Shown in pieces: positions 7,587 to 13,039 of a DNA stretch of 13,039 nt; position 1 is the first letter of the stretch, and each line of letters opens with the position of its first letter. Made by a program: the position numbers and the translations under genes. The notes beneath the pieces were generated by a model. The model made no database searches, was not told the DNA's origin, and saw nothing but the letters and a program-made list of their open reading frames with translations. Source of the stretch: Candidatus Hydrogenedentota bacterium (GTDB taxonomy: Bacteria > Hydrogenedentota > Hydrogenedentia > Hydrogenedentales > CAITNO01). Where the stretch lies: assembly GCA_011046175.1 (NCBI GenBank), contig DSBB01000133.1, positions 1 to 13,039 on the forward strand, read 5' to 3'.

Positions 7587-8345
7587 ATGACAAGCGCATA
7601 TCCCAAATCCGTAGTCATACTGGGCGCGTTGTCCGGGGTTGCTCGTTATATTGCCGATGAATTTGCCCGTCGCGGTTTTTCCCTGATACTGGCGGAACGG
7701 GATATGGCGGAACTTGAACTGATTGCCGCCGACATGCGGGTGCGCCACAGTATCGCATGTTATTGCCTTGAATTTGACGCATTGCGATATGATGACCACG
7801 CGCAATTTGTCCGACAGTGCGCGGAAACGCTTGGCGAGACGCCCGGCGGCGTTGTGCTTTGTTTTGGGTTCATGGCTGACCAAACGCAGGCACAGCGGGA
7901 TTTTTCAACCGCCCGCCGCACCTTGGAAGTAAATTTCATCGGGGCGGTGTCCATATTGGAGCATTTTGCCGCCGCATTCGAGGAACGCGGTAATGGATTT
8001 ATCGCAGGCTTGTCCTCGGTGGCGGGCGACCGCGGCAGAAAGGCAAACTACATTTACGGCGCGGCCAAAGGCGGATTAAGCATTTATTTGCAGGGACTGC
8101 GCAACCGGTTGTACGCCTCGGGGGTTCAGGTTACCACCGTGAAACCGGGATTTATGGACACGCCCATGACTTACGGCATGGAACTCCCAAAGCCATTGGT
8201 GGCTGCGCCCGATATTGCGGGCCGCGCAATTGTGCGGGCAATCCTGAAAGGTAAAAATGTCATCTATGTTCTCTTTTTCTGGCGGTATATTATGTGGATT
8301 ATCAAGAGCATTCCCGAATGGCAGTTCAAAAAAATGAGCATTTAG
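7587..8345 (+). CDS. dprE2: DprE2-like keto-ribose reductase (short-chain dehydrogenase)
   Basis: Predicted NAD(P)H-dependent reductase that turns polyprenylphosphoryl-2-keto-ribose made by DprE1 into polyprenylphosphoryl-D-arabinose. 252 residues, typical of the family. It shows a Rossmann glycine motif VVILGALSGVARYIA (G13, G17), NFIGAVS, catalytic Ser144 in LSSVAGDRGRKAN, Tyr157 and Lys161 in YGAAKGG, and PGFMDTPMT. The C-terminus GKNVIYVLFFWRYIMWII...PEWQFKKMSI mirrors the DprE2-specific tail (hydrophobic, possibly membrane-associating, ending in a Phe-Arg/Lys-Lys motif) that generic SDRs lack. A good AGGAGAAAG lies just before ATG 7587. The next gene starts 4 bases after its stop, so all three are surely co-transcribed. 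Confidence 0.92.
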   Translation: MTSAYPKSVVILGALSGVARYIADEFARRGFSLILAERDMAELELIAADMRVRHSIACYCLEFDALRYDDHAQFVRQCAETLGETPGGVVLCFGFMADQTQAQRDFSTARRTLEVNFIGAVSILEHFAAAFEERGNGFIAGLSSVAGDRGRKANYIYGAAKGGLSIYLQGLRNRLYASGVQVTTVKPGFMDTPMTYGMELPKPLVAAPDIAGRAIVRAILKGKNVIYVLFFWRYIMWIIKSIPEWQFKKMSI

Positions 8346-8349
8346 AATC

Positions 8350-9225
8350 ATGTTGTCCCGAATCAAAATGCTAATCCGTTTGCTGCGGGTGTACCAATGG
8401 TCGAAAAACGTGCTCGTATTGTTGCCTCTGGTCTTTGCTCAACAGCTTGGCGACGTGAATGCCGTAATCCGCAGTATTGTGGCTGCCGCCGCTTTCTGCC
8501 TTGCTTCCAGCGCCACCTACATTTTCAATGACATCCTTGATTATGAACAGGATCGCAACCATCCCGGCAAATCCCAACGTCCCTTGCCCGCCGGAGAGAT
8601 TACGAAAACGAGCGCATTAGTGATTGCCGCGCTGTTGCTTGCGGGCGCATTGGTCGTGGGGATTCAACTTGGCGTTCCGTTTCTGTTGGCGCTGTTGTTT
8701 TATCTTTTTATGACGCTTGGGTACAGCATTGTTCTAAAGAAAATTTTTATTGTGGACGTAATTATTATCGCGCTGGGCTTTGTCATACGTGCGATTGCCG
8801 GCGCTGTTGCCATTCATGTGGTTTTTTCCAACTGGCTTATAGTATGTACCCTGTTCTTGGCCTTGTTTCTGGCCTTGGGCAAACGGCGCGGCGAAATCGC
8901 GTTATTGGAAACTGAAGCGCGCAATCACCGCCAAGTGCTTCACCATTACAATATCATCTTTATTGATCAAATGCTGATTGTTGTTGCTGGAGGAGCGCTA
9001 ATCACGTTCACCATATACACGTGCAGCCCTGAAGTTGTGGACAGAATAGGCACGGACAAACTTTATATGACGCTGCCCTTCGTCGTATACGGGCTTGCCC
9101 GATATCTATGGCTTATACAACGCAATGAAACAGGCGACCCAAGCCAGGCGTTGCTTAAAGACCTGCCAACGTGTATCGCTGTCGCGCTTTGGGCGTTAAG
9201 CTGTGTTCTCATCATTTATACCTAA
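8350..9225 (+). CDS. ubiA: UbiA-family 5-phosphoribosyl-1-pyrophosphate:polyprenyl-phosphate phosphoribosyltransferase (DPPR synthase-like)
   Basis: Integral membrane transferase expected to move 5-phosphoribose from PRPP to a polyprenyl phosphate, the committed step of the arabinose-donor pathway. 291 residues with about eight to nine hydrophobic helices (for example TSALVIAALLLAGALVVGI, LIVCTLFLALFLALG). It opens RLLRVYQWSKNVLVLLPL, characteristic of this UbiA subgroup. The first aspartate-rich motif is NDILDYEQDRNHPGKSQRPL (N60, D61, D64, D68, H71, K74, R77). The HPxKxxRP extension matches Rv3806c-type enzymes rather than quinone or heme prenyltransferases. The second charged loop contains LGKRRGE and an HHYN segment. 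ATG 8350 lies 4 bases after dprE2 with only a weak GAG signal, so translational coupling is likely. It is the last gene of the operon; the phosphatase of the pathway is not present in the window. Confidence 0.92.
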   Translation: MLSRIKMLIRLLRVYQWSKNVLVLLPLVFAQQLGDVNAVIRSIVAAAAFCLASSATYIFNDILDYEQDRNHPGKSQRPLPAGEITKTSALVIAALLLAGALVVGIQLGVPFLLALLFYLFMTLGYSIVLKKIFIVDVIIIALGFVIRAIAGAVAIHVVFSNWLIVCTLFLALFLALGKRRGEIALLETEARNHRQVLHHYNIIFIDQMLIVVAGGALITFTIYTCSPEVVDRIGTDKLYMTLPFVVYGLARYLWLIQRNETGDPSQALLKDLPTCIAVALWALSCVLIIYT

Positions 9226-9307
9226 TCATCCACGGGCAAACATGAAATCAGCGCTTCTTTGGCGCGCTTGGGCGCGGCGTTGCATTTGGATTTATTATCC
9301 GGTGTAA

Positions 9308-9336
9308 TGTACAATTTGATTTGGGAAACATATAAT
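9308..9336 (+). promoter_or_regulatory. Promoter upstream of the STN-like secreted protein
   Basis: A perfect TATAAT at 9331-9336 is preceded at 17 bases by TGTACA (9308-9313), a 4/6 match to the -35 consensus. Transcription would begin near 9343, about 30 bases before ATG 9372. This suggests the gene is transcribed separately from the arabinose-donor operon. Confidence 0.5.
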
Positions 9337-9371
9337 GTGACAGGAAGAACCGACGTAAAAGGTAATCCATC

Positions 9372-10073
9372 ATGATAAGAAAGGTCATTGCCGTTTTTGC
9401 CGTGGTGATGTTTTTCGCCGCCGCGGGTTTCGCGCAACCGGAAGATTTGCCGACAAATGACGCACCCCCCTCCCCGCCGCCGATGATGCAGGACGCGCCC
9501 GAGGGTGACGTAGTAATCCTTAAGAGCGGAAAAGAATTGCGCGGTGTTACCATCGCCCGCGAGAATCCCATCTATATCGAGATAGAATTTCTTCCGGGCG
9601 AACCGCCCCTGCAACTGCCCCGCACACAGGTTGCCAGTATAGAATACGCCTCAGGGAAAACCGGGCGCCGGGGTGAGGGGGTGCTGGGTGATGTGCGGCT
9701 CGTTCCGGATATTATGCCGGGAGAAGAAGTCTCGGTGGAATTTCATCAAATGCTGATGGCGCCCATGTCAGATGAAGAACTGGTTTTTGAAGAGGCAGAC
9801 TACCTCGTCATTTTGCGGGAATTTGCCGCAAGGTTTGGCATTGTAATAGAAGTTGCCGACGCATTACAGGAATTGACGCCAGAAGAACGCCAGTTCAGTC
9901 GCACCATCCCCGCTGCAACAACATTTATGAATTTTCTGCGCACGCATTTGGCCGAAATAGCGCCGGAAGTGCGCGTTATTTTGCAATACGATAAACTGGT
10001 GCTGCAAAAACGAGAAGACACGGCGCCGGATGACGCTCCACCGCCGCCGCCAGCGGACGCGCCGGCAGAGTAA
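9372..10073 (+). CDS. Secreted proline-rich protein with an STN-like (secretin/TonB N-terminal) region
   Basis: 233 residues. Signal peptide MIRKVIAVFAVVMFFAAAGFA with likely cleavage after A21. A proline-rich linker follows (27-38). Then comes a beta-rich segment (about 45-92: DVVILKSGKELRGVTIARE...YIEIEF...VASIEYASG) of the type found in secreted proteins of Planctomycetota-like bacteria. Residues about 142-213 have the layout of an STN domain: a helix in VILREFAARFGIVIEV, then TIPAATTFMNFLRTHLAE, and a closing strand VRVILQYDKLVLQKRE. The C-terminus is a Pro/Asp/Ala-rich tail. STN regions normally sit in secretins or TonB receptors, but no pore or plug domain is present here, so function is unknown. 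A periplasmic or surface accessory role is likely. An AAAGG lies about 10 bases before the ATG. The hydrolase gene begins 44 bases downstream. Confidence 0.65.
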   Translation: MIRKVIAVFAVVMFFAAAGFAQPEDLPTNDAPPSPPPMMQDAPEGDVVILKSGKELRGVTIARENPIYIEIEFLPGEPPLQLPRTQVASIEYASGKTGRRGEGVLGDVRLVPDIMPGEEVSVEFHQMLMAPMSDEELVFEEADYLVILREFAARFGIVIEVADALQELTPEERQFSRTIPAATTFMNFLRTHLAEIAPEVRVILQYDKLVLQKREDTAPDDAPPPPPADAPAE

Positions 10074-10117
10074 ACATCAATCCCGCCTTCAACGCAACGT
10101 TCCCTCAGAGGCCTCAG

Positions 10118-11026
10118 GTGGATTCAAATTATTTTCAACCCCGCGAAGTACTTTACCAATCTGCTTCTGCTTTACACACGCGCCCACGTACGAGAAATAA
10201 CTACCGGCATGTTCACAACATCGTTTATGCGGAAGCGCATGGTGTCGGCCTGATAATGGATGTGTTTCGCCCCCTTTCCCGTGCAACACAGTCGGGGGTC
10301 ATAGACGTTGTAAGCGGCGGATGGCATTCCGGGCGAGCCATGTTGACTGAACACATCGGATTAGGGCTTATTGACGCGCTCTGCGACCGGGGCATGACAG
10401 TATTTGCAGTGTCTCCGGGTTCACTGCCGCTGTTTACCGGTTTTGAAATGGTAAATCACGTTTACGCGGCGATTCGTCACATCAAGGCAAATGCGGATGA
10501 TTATGACATTGCCCCGGACCGTCTTGGCATTGCCGGCGTATCGGCGGGCGGGCATCTCGCAGCCCTCGCGGCGCTGAAACCGCAGGAAGCCCATGCACGT
10601 CCGCGCGCCCCATGGCAATACCATGGCACGCATGTAAAGGCAGTCGCGCTGTTCTTCCCACCCACCGATCTGCTTGATTATGGCGGAATTCCCATAACCC
10701 GGTTTTGTCTTGAGGGTCTTGACCTCACACGTTTGGTATTCCACGACGGCATGACACACCGGTCTGAAACTGAAATCGCCGAACAACTCGCCGCGTTGTC
10801 GCCCGCGAGGCTTTCGCCGAAAGACCCGCCGCCATTCATACTTGTCCAAGGCAAAAAGGACCTTGTCGTTCCTTGGCGGCAAGCCGAAAAGCTGGCGACG
10901 GCGTTGCGGCGGGCGGGAGGCGAAGCGGCCGTTTTGCTCAAAGACGAGGGGGGCCACCTATGGCCGGAAATTCATCGCGAAGTGGAACACGTGAGCCGGT
11001 GGCTTTTGGAAAACATCAACAAATAA
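10118..11026 (+). CDS. Alpha/beta hydrolase, esterase/dienelactone-hydrolase-like
   Basis: 302 residues, cytosolic by lack of a signal peptide. A prolyl-oligopeptidase/BD-FAE-type esterase fold: IMDVFRP strand, a VVSGGWHSGR segment (63-73) occupying the usual HGGG oxyanion position, and the nucleophile elbow GVSAGGH with Ser142. Asp248 lies in GKKDLVVPW and His280 in EGGHLWPE, completing a plausible triad in the correct order and spacing. The DYDIAPDRLGIAG lead-in to the elbow is typical of planctomycetal and related carbohydrate-ester or lipase-like enzymes. Substrate is unknown. Start: GTG 10118 with AGAGG 6 bases upstream. It may be read through from the STN-like gene 44 bases upstream, since no terminator is seen between them. 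A weak terminator follows. Confidence 0.85.
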   Translation: MDSNYFQPREVLYQSASALHTRPRTRNNYRHVHNIVYAEAHGVGLIMDVFRPLSRATQSGVIDVVSGGWHSGRAMLTEHIGLGLIDALCDRGMTVFAVSPGSLPLFTGFEMVNHVYAAIRHIKANADDYDIAPDRLGIAGVSAGGHLAALAALKPQEAHARPRAPWQYHGTHVKAVALFFPPTDLLDYGGIPITRFCLEGLDLTRLVFHDGMTHRSETEIAEQLAALSPARLSPKDPPPFILVQGKKDLVVPWRQAEKLATALRRAGGEAAVLLKDEGGHLWPEIHREVEHVSRWLLENINK

Positions 11027-11031
11027 GACGC

Positions 11032-11054
11032 CGCCAAAGAAATGGCGATTGTTT
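11032..11054 (+). terminator. Weak rho-independent terminator after the hydrolase gene
   Basis: A five-base GC-rich stem CGCCA/TGGCG (11032-11036/11043-11047) with a six-base loop is followed by ATTGTTTTT. The stem is short, so efficiency is doubtful, but position (6 bases after the stop) and the T-run are right. Confidence 0.4.
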
Positions 11055-11127
11055 TTCGCTTTGTTCCTTTCACCTCTGATATACATTTATGGGTCGCACG
11101 TTGCTCAATTCACAATTCATCTTGAGT

Positions 11128-11157
11128 TTGCATTATCCTTACTCCATTTGCTATCAT
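11128..11157 (+). promoter_or_regulatory. Promoter of rplM-rpsI, with extended -10
   Basis: TTGCAT (11128-11133) and TATCAT (11152-11157) are 18 bases apart, and TGC precedes the -10 (TTTGCTATCATTAT). The leader to GTG 11234 would be about 70 bases. It could hold autoregulation by L13, but I see no recognisable L13 leader structure. Confidence 0.5.
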
Positions 11158-11233
11158 TATGGTCCCCGTTGCGAAAGTCTTGTTTTTCTATTCTGATTAC
11201 TGTAAATTAACACTCCCATTGGAGGAACGATTT

Positions 11234-11668
11234 GTGAGAACGCACGTCCCCGGACAAGGGGAAATAACAAAAGTTTGGCATCTAATAGATGCGGAAGGCA
11301 AGTCGCTGGGACGCGTTGCCGCGGAGACGGCGCGACTGTTGCGTGGAAAGCACAAGCCTGAATATACGCCCTTTCTTGATTGCGGCGATGCTGTTATCAT
11401 TATCAATGCGTCAAAGGTTCGGATAACGGGTAATAAGCTGCGCCAGAAGATGTATTACCGTCACTCCGGATATCCGGGCGGTCTTAAAGAAACCCGTTTG
11501 GATGCCATGATGGCAAAGCACCCCACACGCGCGCTTGAACTTGCCATCAAAGGCATGCTGCCCGGCAACCGGCTCGGCCGCAAACTAGCCACACAGTTTC
11601 GCGTGTATGCGGGCGCCGAACATCCCCATGAAGCGCAGCAACCCGTTCCGCATGAAATAGAACAATAA
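11234..11668 (+). CDS. rplM: 50S ribosomal protein L13
   Basis: Large-subunit ribosomal protein that binds 23S rRNA early in assembly. 144 residues from GTG 11234 against 142 in E. coli. Visible hallmarks: KVWHLIDAEGKSLGRVAAETARLLRGKHKPEYTPFLDCGDAVIIINASKV region, KMYYRHSGYPGG, the 'KHPTRALELAIKGMLPGNRLGRK' region, and a C-terminal VYAGAEHPHEAQQP tail. The ORF is open back to 11159, but GGAGG at 11221-11225 with an 8-base spacer and homology both fix the start at 11234; the extra 25 codons are leader. rpsI follows after 23 bases, the standard rplM-rpsI order. Confidence 0.97.
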   Translation: MRTHVPGQGEITKVWHLIDAEGKSLGRVAAETARLLRGKHKPEYTPFLDCGDAVIIINASKVRITGNKLRQKMYYRHSGYPGGLKETRLDAMMAKHPTRALELAIKGMLPGNRLGRKLATQFRVYAGAEHPHEAQQPVPHEIEQ

Positions 11669-11691
11669 CCTACCTGCAGGGAGAAACAATT

Positions 11692-12093
11692 GTGATAGAC
11701 CCCAAGACAAATGAGATCGTAGCGCTGGGACGGCGTAAACGCGCTTCGGCGCGTGTGCGCATCCGACCGGGCGCGGGCAAGTTCGTTGTGAACGGCCGAC
11801 CAGTGGAAGATTATCTGGCACGCGAGACATTGGTGCAGATGGCCGCTCAGCCGCTGGACGTTTCCGGCCTGCGCGAAAGTTTTGATATTCGCGTGATATG
11901 CAGCGGCGGCGGCCTTGCCGGTCAAGCCGACGCCATACGTCTTGGCGTGGCGCGCGCCCTCGTCGAAAACGACGAAGCCATCCGCCCCGCGCTGCGCAGC
12001 GCGGGATTGCTTACCCGCGACGCGCGCGAAGTGGAACGCAAAAAATACGGCCGCCCCGGCGCCCGCAAGCGGTTCCAGTTCTCGAAACGTTAA
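11692..12093 (+). CDS. rpsI: 30S ribosomal protein S9
   Basis: Small-subunit protein whose C-terminal tail reaches the P-site tRNA. 133 residues, within the normal 128-135 range. Hallmarks: ALGRRKRASARVRIRPGAGKFVVNGR, YLARETLVQMAAQPL, the SGGGLAGQADAIRLGVARAL stretch, LRSAGLLTRDAREVERKKYGRPGARKRFQFSKR with the conserved terminal Ser-Lys-Arg. Start is GTG 11692 with AGGGAG 8 bases upstream. Co-transcribed with rplM; transcription ends at the hairpin at 12125. Confidence 0.98.
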   Translation: MIDPKTNEIVALGRRKRASARVRIRPGAGKFVVNGRPVEDYLARETLVQMAAQPLDVSGLRESFDIRVICSGGGLAGQADAIRLGVARALVENDEAIRPALRSAGLLTRDAREVERKKYGRPGARKRFQFSKR

Positions 12094-12124
12094 GCCCAAT
12101 CATCCTTTCATTCTTCTTTGTGTC

Positions 12125-12160
12125 GCGCCCCATTGTGTTGTTTTTCGATGGGGCGCCCCT
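12125..12160 (+). terminator. Hairpin terminator after rpsI, between convergent genes
   Basis: A perfect nine-base stem GCGCCCCAT/ATGGGGCGC (12125-12133/12148-12156) extended by T-G and G-C pairs, with a ten-base loop of T/G. It lies 31 bases after rpsI. The following CCCCTCTTTA is T-poor, so termination may rely on the stem strength. It also sits beyond the stop of the opposing DUF1080 gene, so it may serve both directions. Confidence 0.6.
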
Positions 12161-12211
12161 CTTTATGCCAATCCGGCGGAGAGCGCATTGCGCCTCAATG
12201 CCCCATGATAC

Positions 12212-12973
12212 CTATTCGCCTTCTTCCGTAATCTCAATATCCGTTTCTTTTTCGCCCATGCCTCCGTCCAGCGGACGCACATAAATGTTCCGGTACCATG
12301 CTTCACCGCCGTGATCCTGCAACGCGATGATGCCTTTCAACGGCAACTCTGCAAAGGGCAGGGAAAATTTTCCGATGGGCGATGTCATCAACGCCAAATC
12401 CGTGTCAACCACTTTCCAGCCATTCATTGCCACAACAATATGACGCCCATGCGCCCTGATATCGAAGGAATTCCATTCGCCGGCAGGGCGCGACATGTTG
12501 AACATGGGCGATACGACGTCATAGATGGCGCCGCAGCTGGTGAAGCTTGGCGGTTTGCCGTAATCTTCAAGCACCTGCACTTCAAAACCGCGATATACCG
12601 GGTCGTTCTCCTGCGCCCGCAGGAAAACGCCGCTGTTGGTGCGTCTGGCAAGTTTGAACTCGAGATGCAACTCAAAGTCCGAAAAGGTGCGTCCTGTATA
12701 CCCAACATAACGAAGCGTAGTTAAAGAACGACCGAATATGTGCAGCGCGTCCCCCTCAAACGCAAAGATGTCCGCATCATCCTTGATATTGCGCCAGCGC
12801 GGACGGCGCGCCTCGTCAAGCAGGTCAATCCACCCTTCGCCCGCGGGAACAGCCGTGGGAAGGCCTGATGGCCGCGGTTTCCACGGCGCGCGCAAAACAT
12901 AGCATACTGCGGCGACAGCGGCAAGCGTTACGATTAAGGTCAGTATCACAGACAGGGCAATCGCTTTCTTCAT
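12212..12973 (-). CDS. Membrane-anchored DUF1080 protein (3-keto-disaccharide hydrolase family)
   Basis: 253 residues from ATG 12973, which has AAGGAG 8-9 bases upstream; an in-frame start at 13006 is less likely. Residues 2-27 (KKAIALSVILTLIVTLAAVAAVCYV) form an N-terminal signal anchor or signal peptide, so the domain faces outside the cytoplasm. The rest is one DUF1080/concanavalin-like beta-sandwich: GWIDLLDE, FAFEGDALHIFG, FSDFELHLEFKLARRTNSGVFLR, GFEVQVLEDYG, CGAIYDVVSP, PAGEWNSFDIRAHG, VAMNGWKVVDTD, and KGIIALQDHGGEAWYRNIYVRPL. Characterised members cleave 3-keto-glycosides in sugar catabolism; many others are uncharacterised. The C-terminus is acidic (DIEITEEGE). It converges on rpsI. 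The upstream edge of the window holds an inverted repeat that may be its control site. Confidence 0.88.
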   Translation of the reverse strand: MKKAIALSVILTLIVTLAAVAAVCYVLRAPWKPRPSGLPTAVPAGEGWIDLLDEARRPRWRNIKDDADIFAFEGDALHIFGRSLTTLRYVGYTGRTFSDFELHLEFKLARRTNSGVFLRAQENDPVYRGFEVQVLEDYGKPPSFTSCGAIYDVVSPMFNMSRPAGEWNSFDIRAHGRHIVVAMNGWKVVDTDLALMTSPIGKFSLPFAELPLKGIIALQDHGGEAWYRNIYVRPLDGGMGEKETDIEITEEGE

Positions 12974-13014
12974 CAAACAATCTCCTTCGATGGTGTGGCG
13001 ACACATTTATTTGG

Positions 13015-13031
13015 ATTCTTCGTACAAGAAT
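13015..13031. repeat. Inverted repeat upstream of the DUF1080 gene
   Basis: ATTCTT (13015-13020) and AAGAAT (13026-13031) flank a five-base centre CGTAC, a 17-base near-palindrome of operator size. It lies about 42 bases upstream of ATG 12973 on the side where the promoter should be. A transcription-factor binding site is plausible; no matching regulator gene is in view. Confidence 0.3.
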
Positions 13032-13039
13032 AGGTAAAC

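Noticed and set aside
9263..9276. CGCGC-TTGG-GCGCG hairpin after the ubiA gene as a terminator
   Set aside because: The stem is only five bases and no T-run follows, so I do not call it, though it may slow polymerase.
11159..11233. Extra 25 codons at the front of rplM
   Set aside because: Homology to L13 and the GGAGG at 11221-11225 place the start at GTG 11234. The upstream codons lie at the predicted transcript 5' end.
11461..12099. Minus-strand ORF of 212 codons opposite rplM-rpsI
   Set aside because: It is a shadow of two certain ribosomal protein genes and has no domain or start signal.

Overview
The window looks like a chromosomal segment from a Gram-negative-type bacterium of the Planctomycetota/Hydrogenedentota-like assemblage. 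This placement is an inference of low to moderate confidence. It rests on a DUF1080 (3-keto-disaccharide hydrolase) protein, a Tat-exported TIM-barrel oxidoreductase-like protein, a secreted proline-rich protein with an STN-like fold, and frequent GTG/TTG starts. Housekeeping anchors (priA, rplM-rpsI) show ordinary chromosome. I see no tRNA or rRNA gene, CRISPR array, transposase or phage gene.

Left part (1-1877, minus strand): a three-gene run read leftward. It begins with an unusual DnaA-like AAA+ ATPase domain joined to a long coiled coil and acidic tail. This overlaps by GTGA an HDDC2/YfbR-type HD phosphohydrolase. The 5' end of a small membrane protein, faintly NuoA-like, is cut by the window edge. 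A good sigma70-like promoter (TTGAAA-17-TACAAT) drives this run. Divergently, 2164-3120 encodes a Tat-exported TIM-barrel protein, followed by primosomal helicase priA (about 3326-5794).

Middle (6215-9225): after a 420-base gene-free stretch carrying a promoter come three tightly packed genes. They match the mycobacterial decaprenyl-phosphoryl-arabinose (DPA) pathway: the flavoenzyme DprE1, the reductase DprE2, and a UbiA-family phosphoribosyl-polyprenyl-phosphate synthase. Together they would convert PRPP and a polyprenyl phosphate into a polyprenyl-phospho-arabinofuranose donor. Only the dephosphorylation step and the arabinosyltransferase are missing here. This module outside Actinobacteria is the most interesting content of the window.

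Right part (9372-12973): a secreted STN-like protein, an alpha/beta hydrolase, the ribosomal operon rplM-rpsI closed by a strong hairpin, and a convergent membrane-anchored DUF1080 protein. Four plus-strand units (2164, priA, dprE1, rplM) are each preceded by a nearly identical box of the form T-T/G-G-C-T-A-T, read here as a shared extended -10 promoter element.
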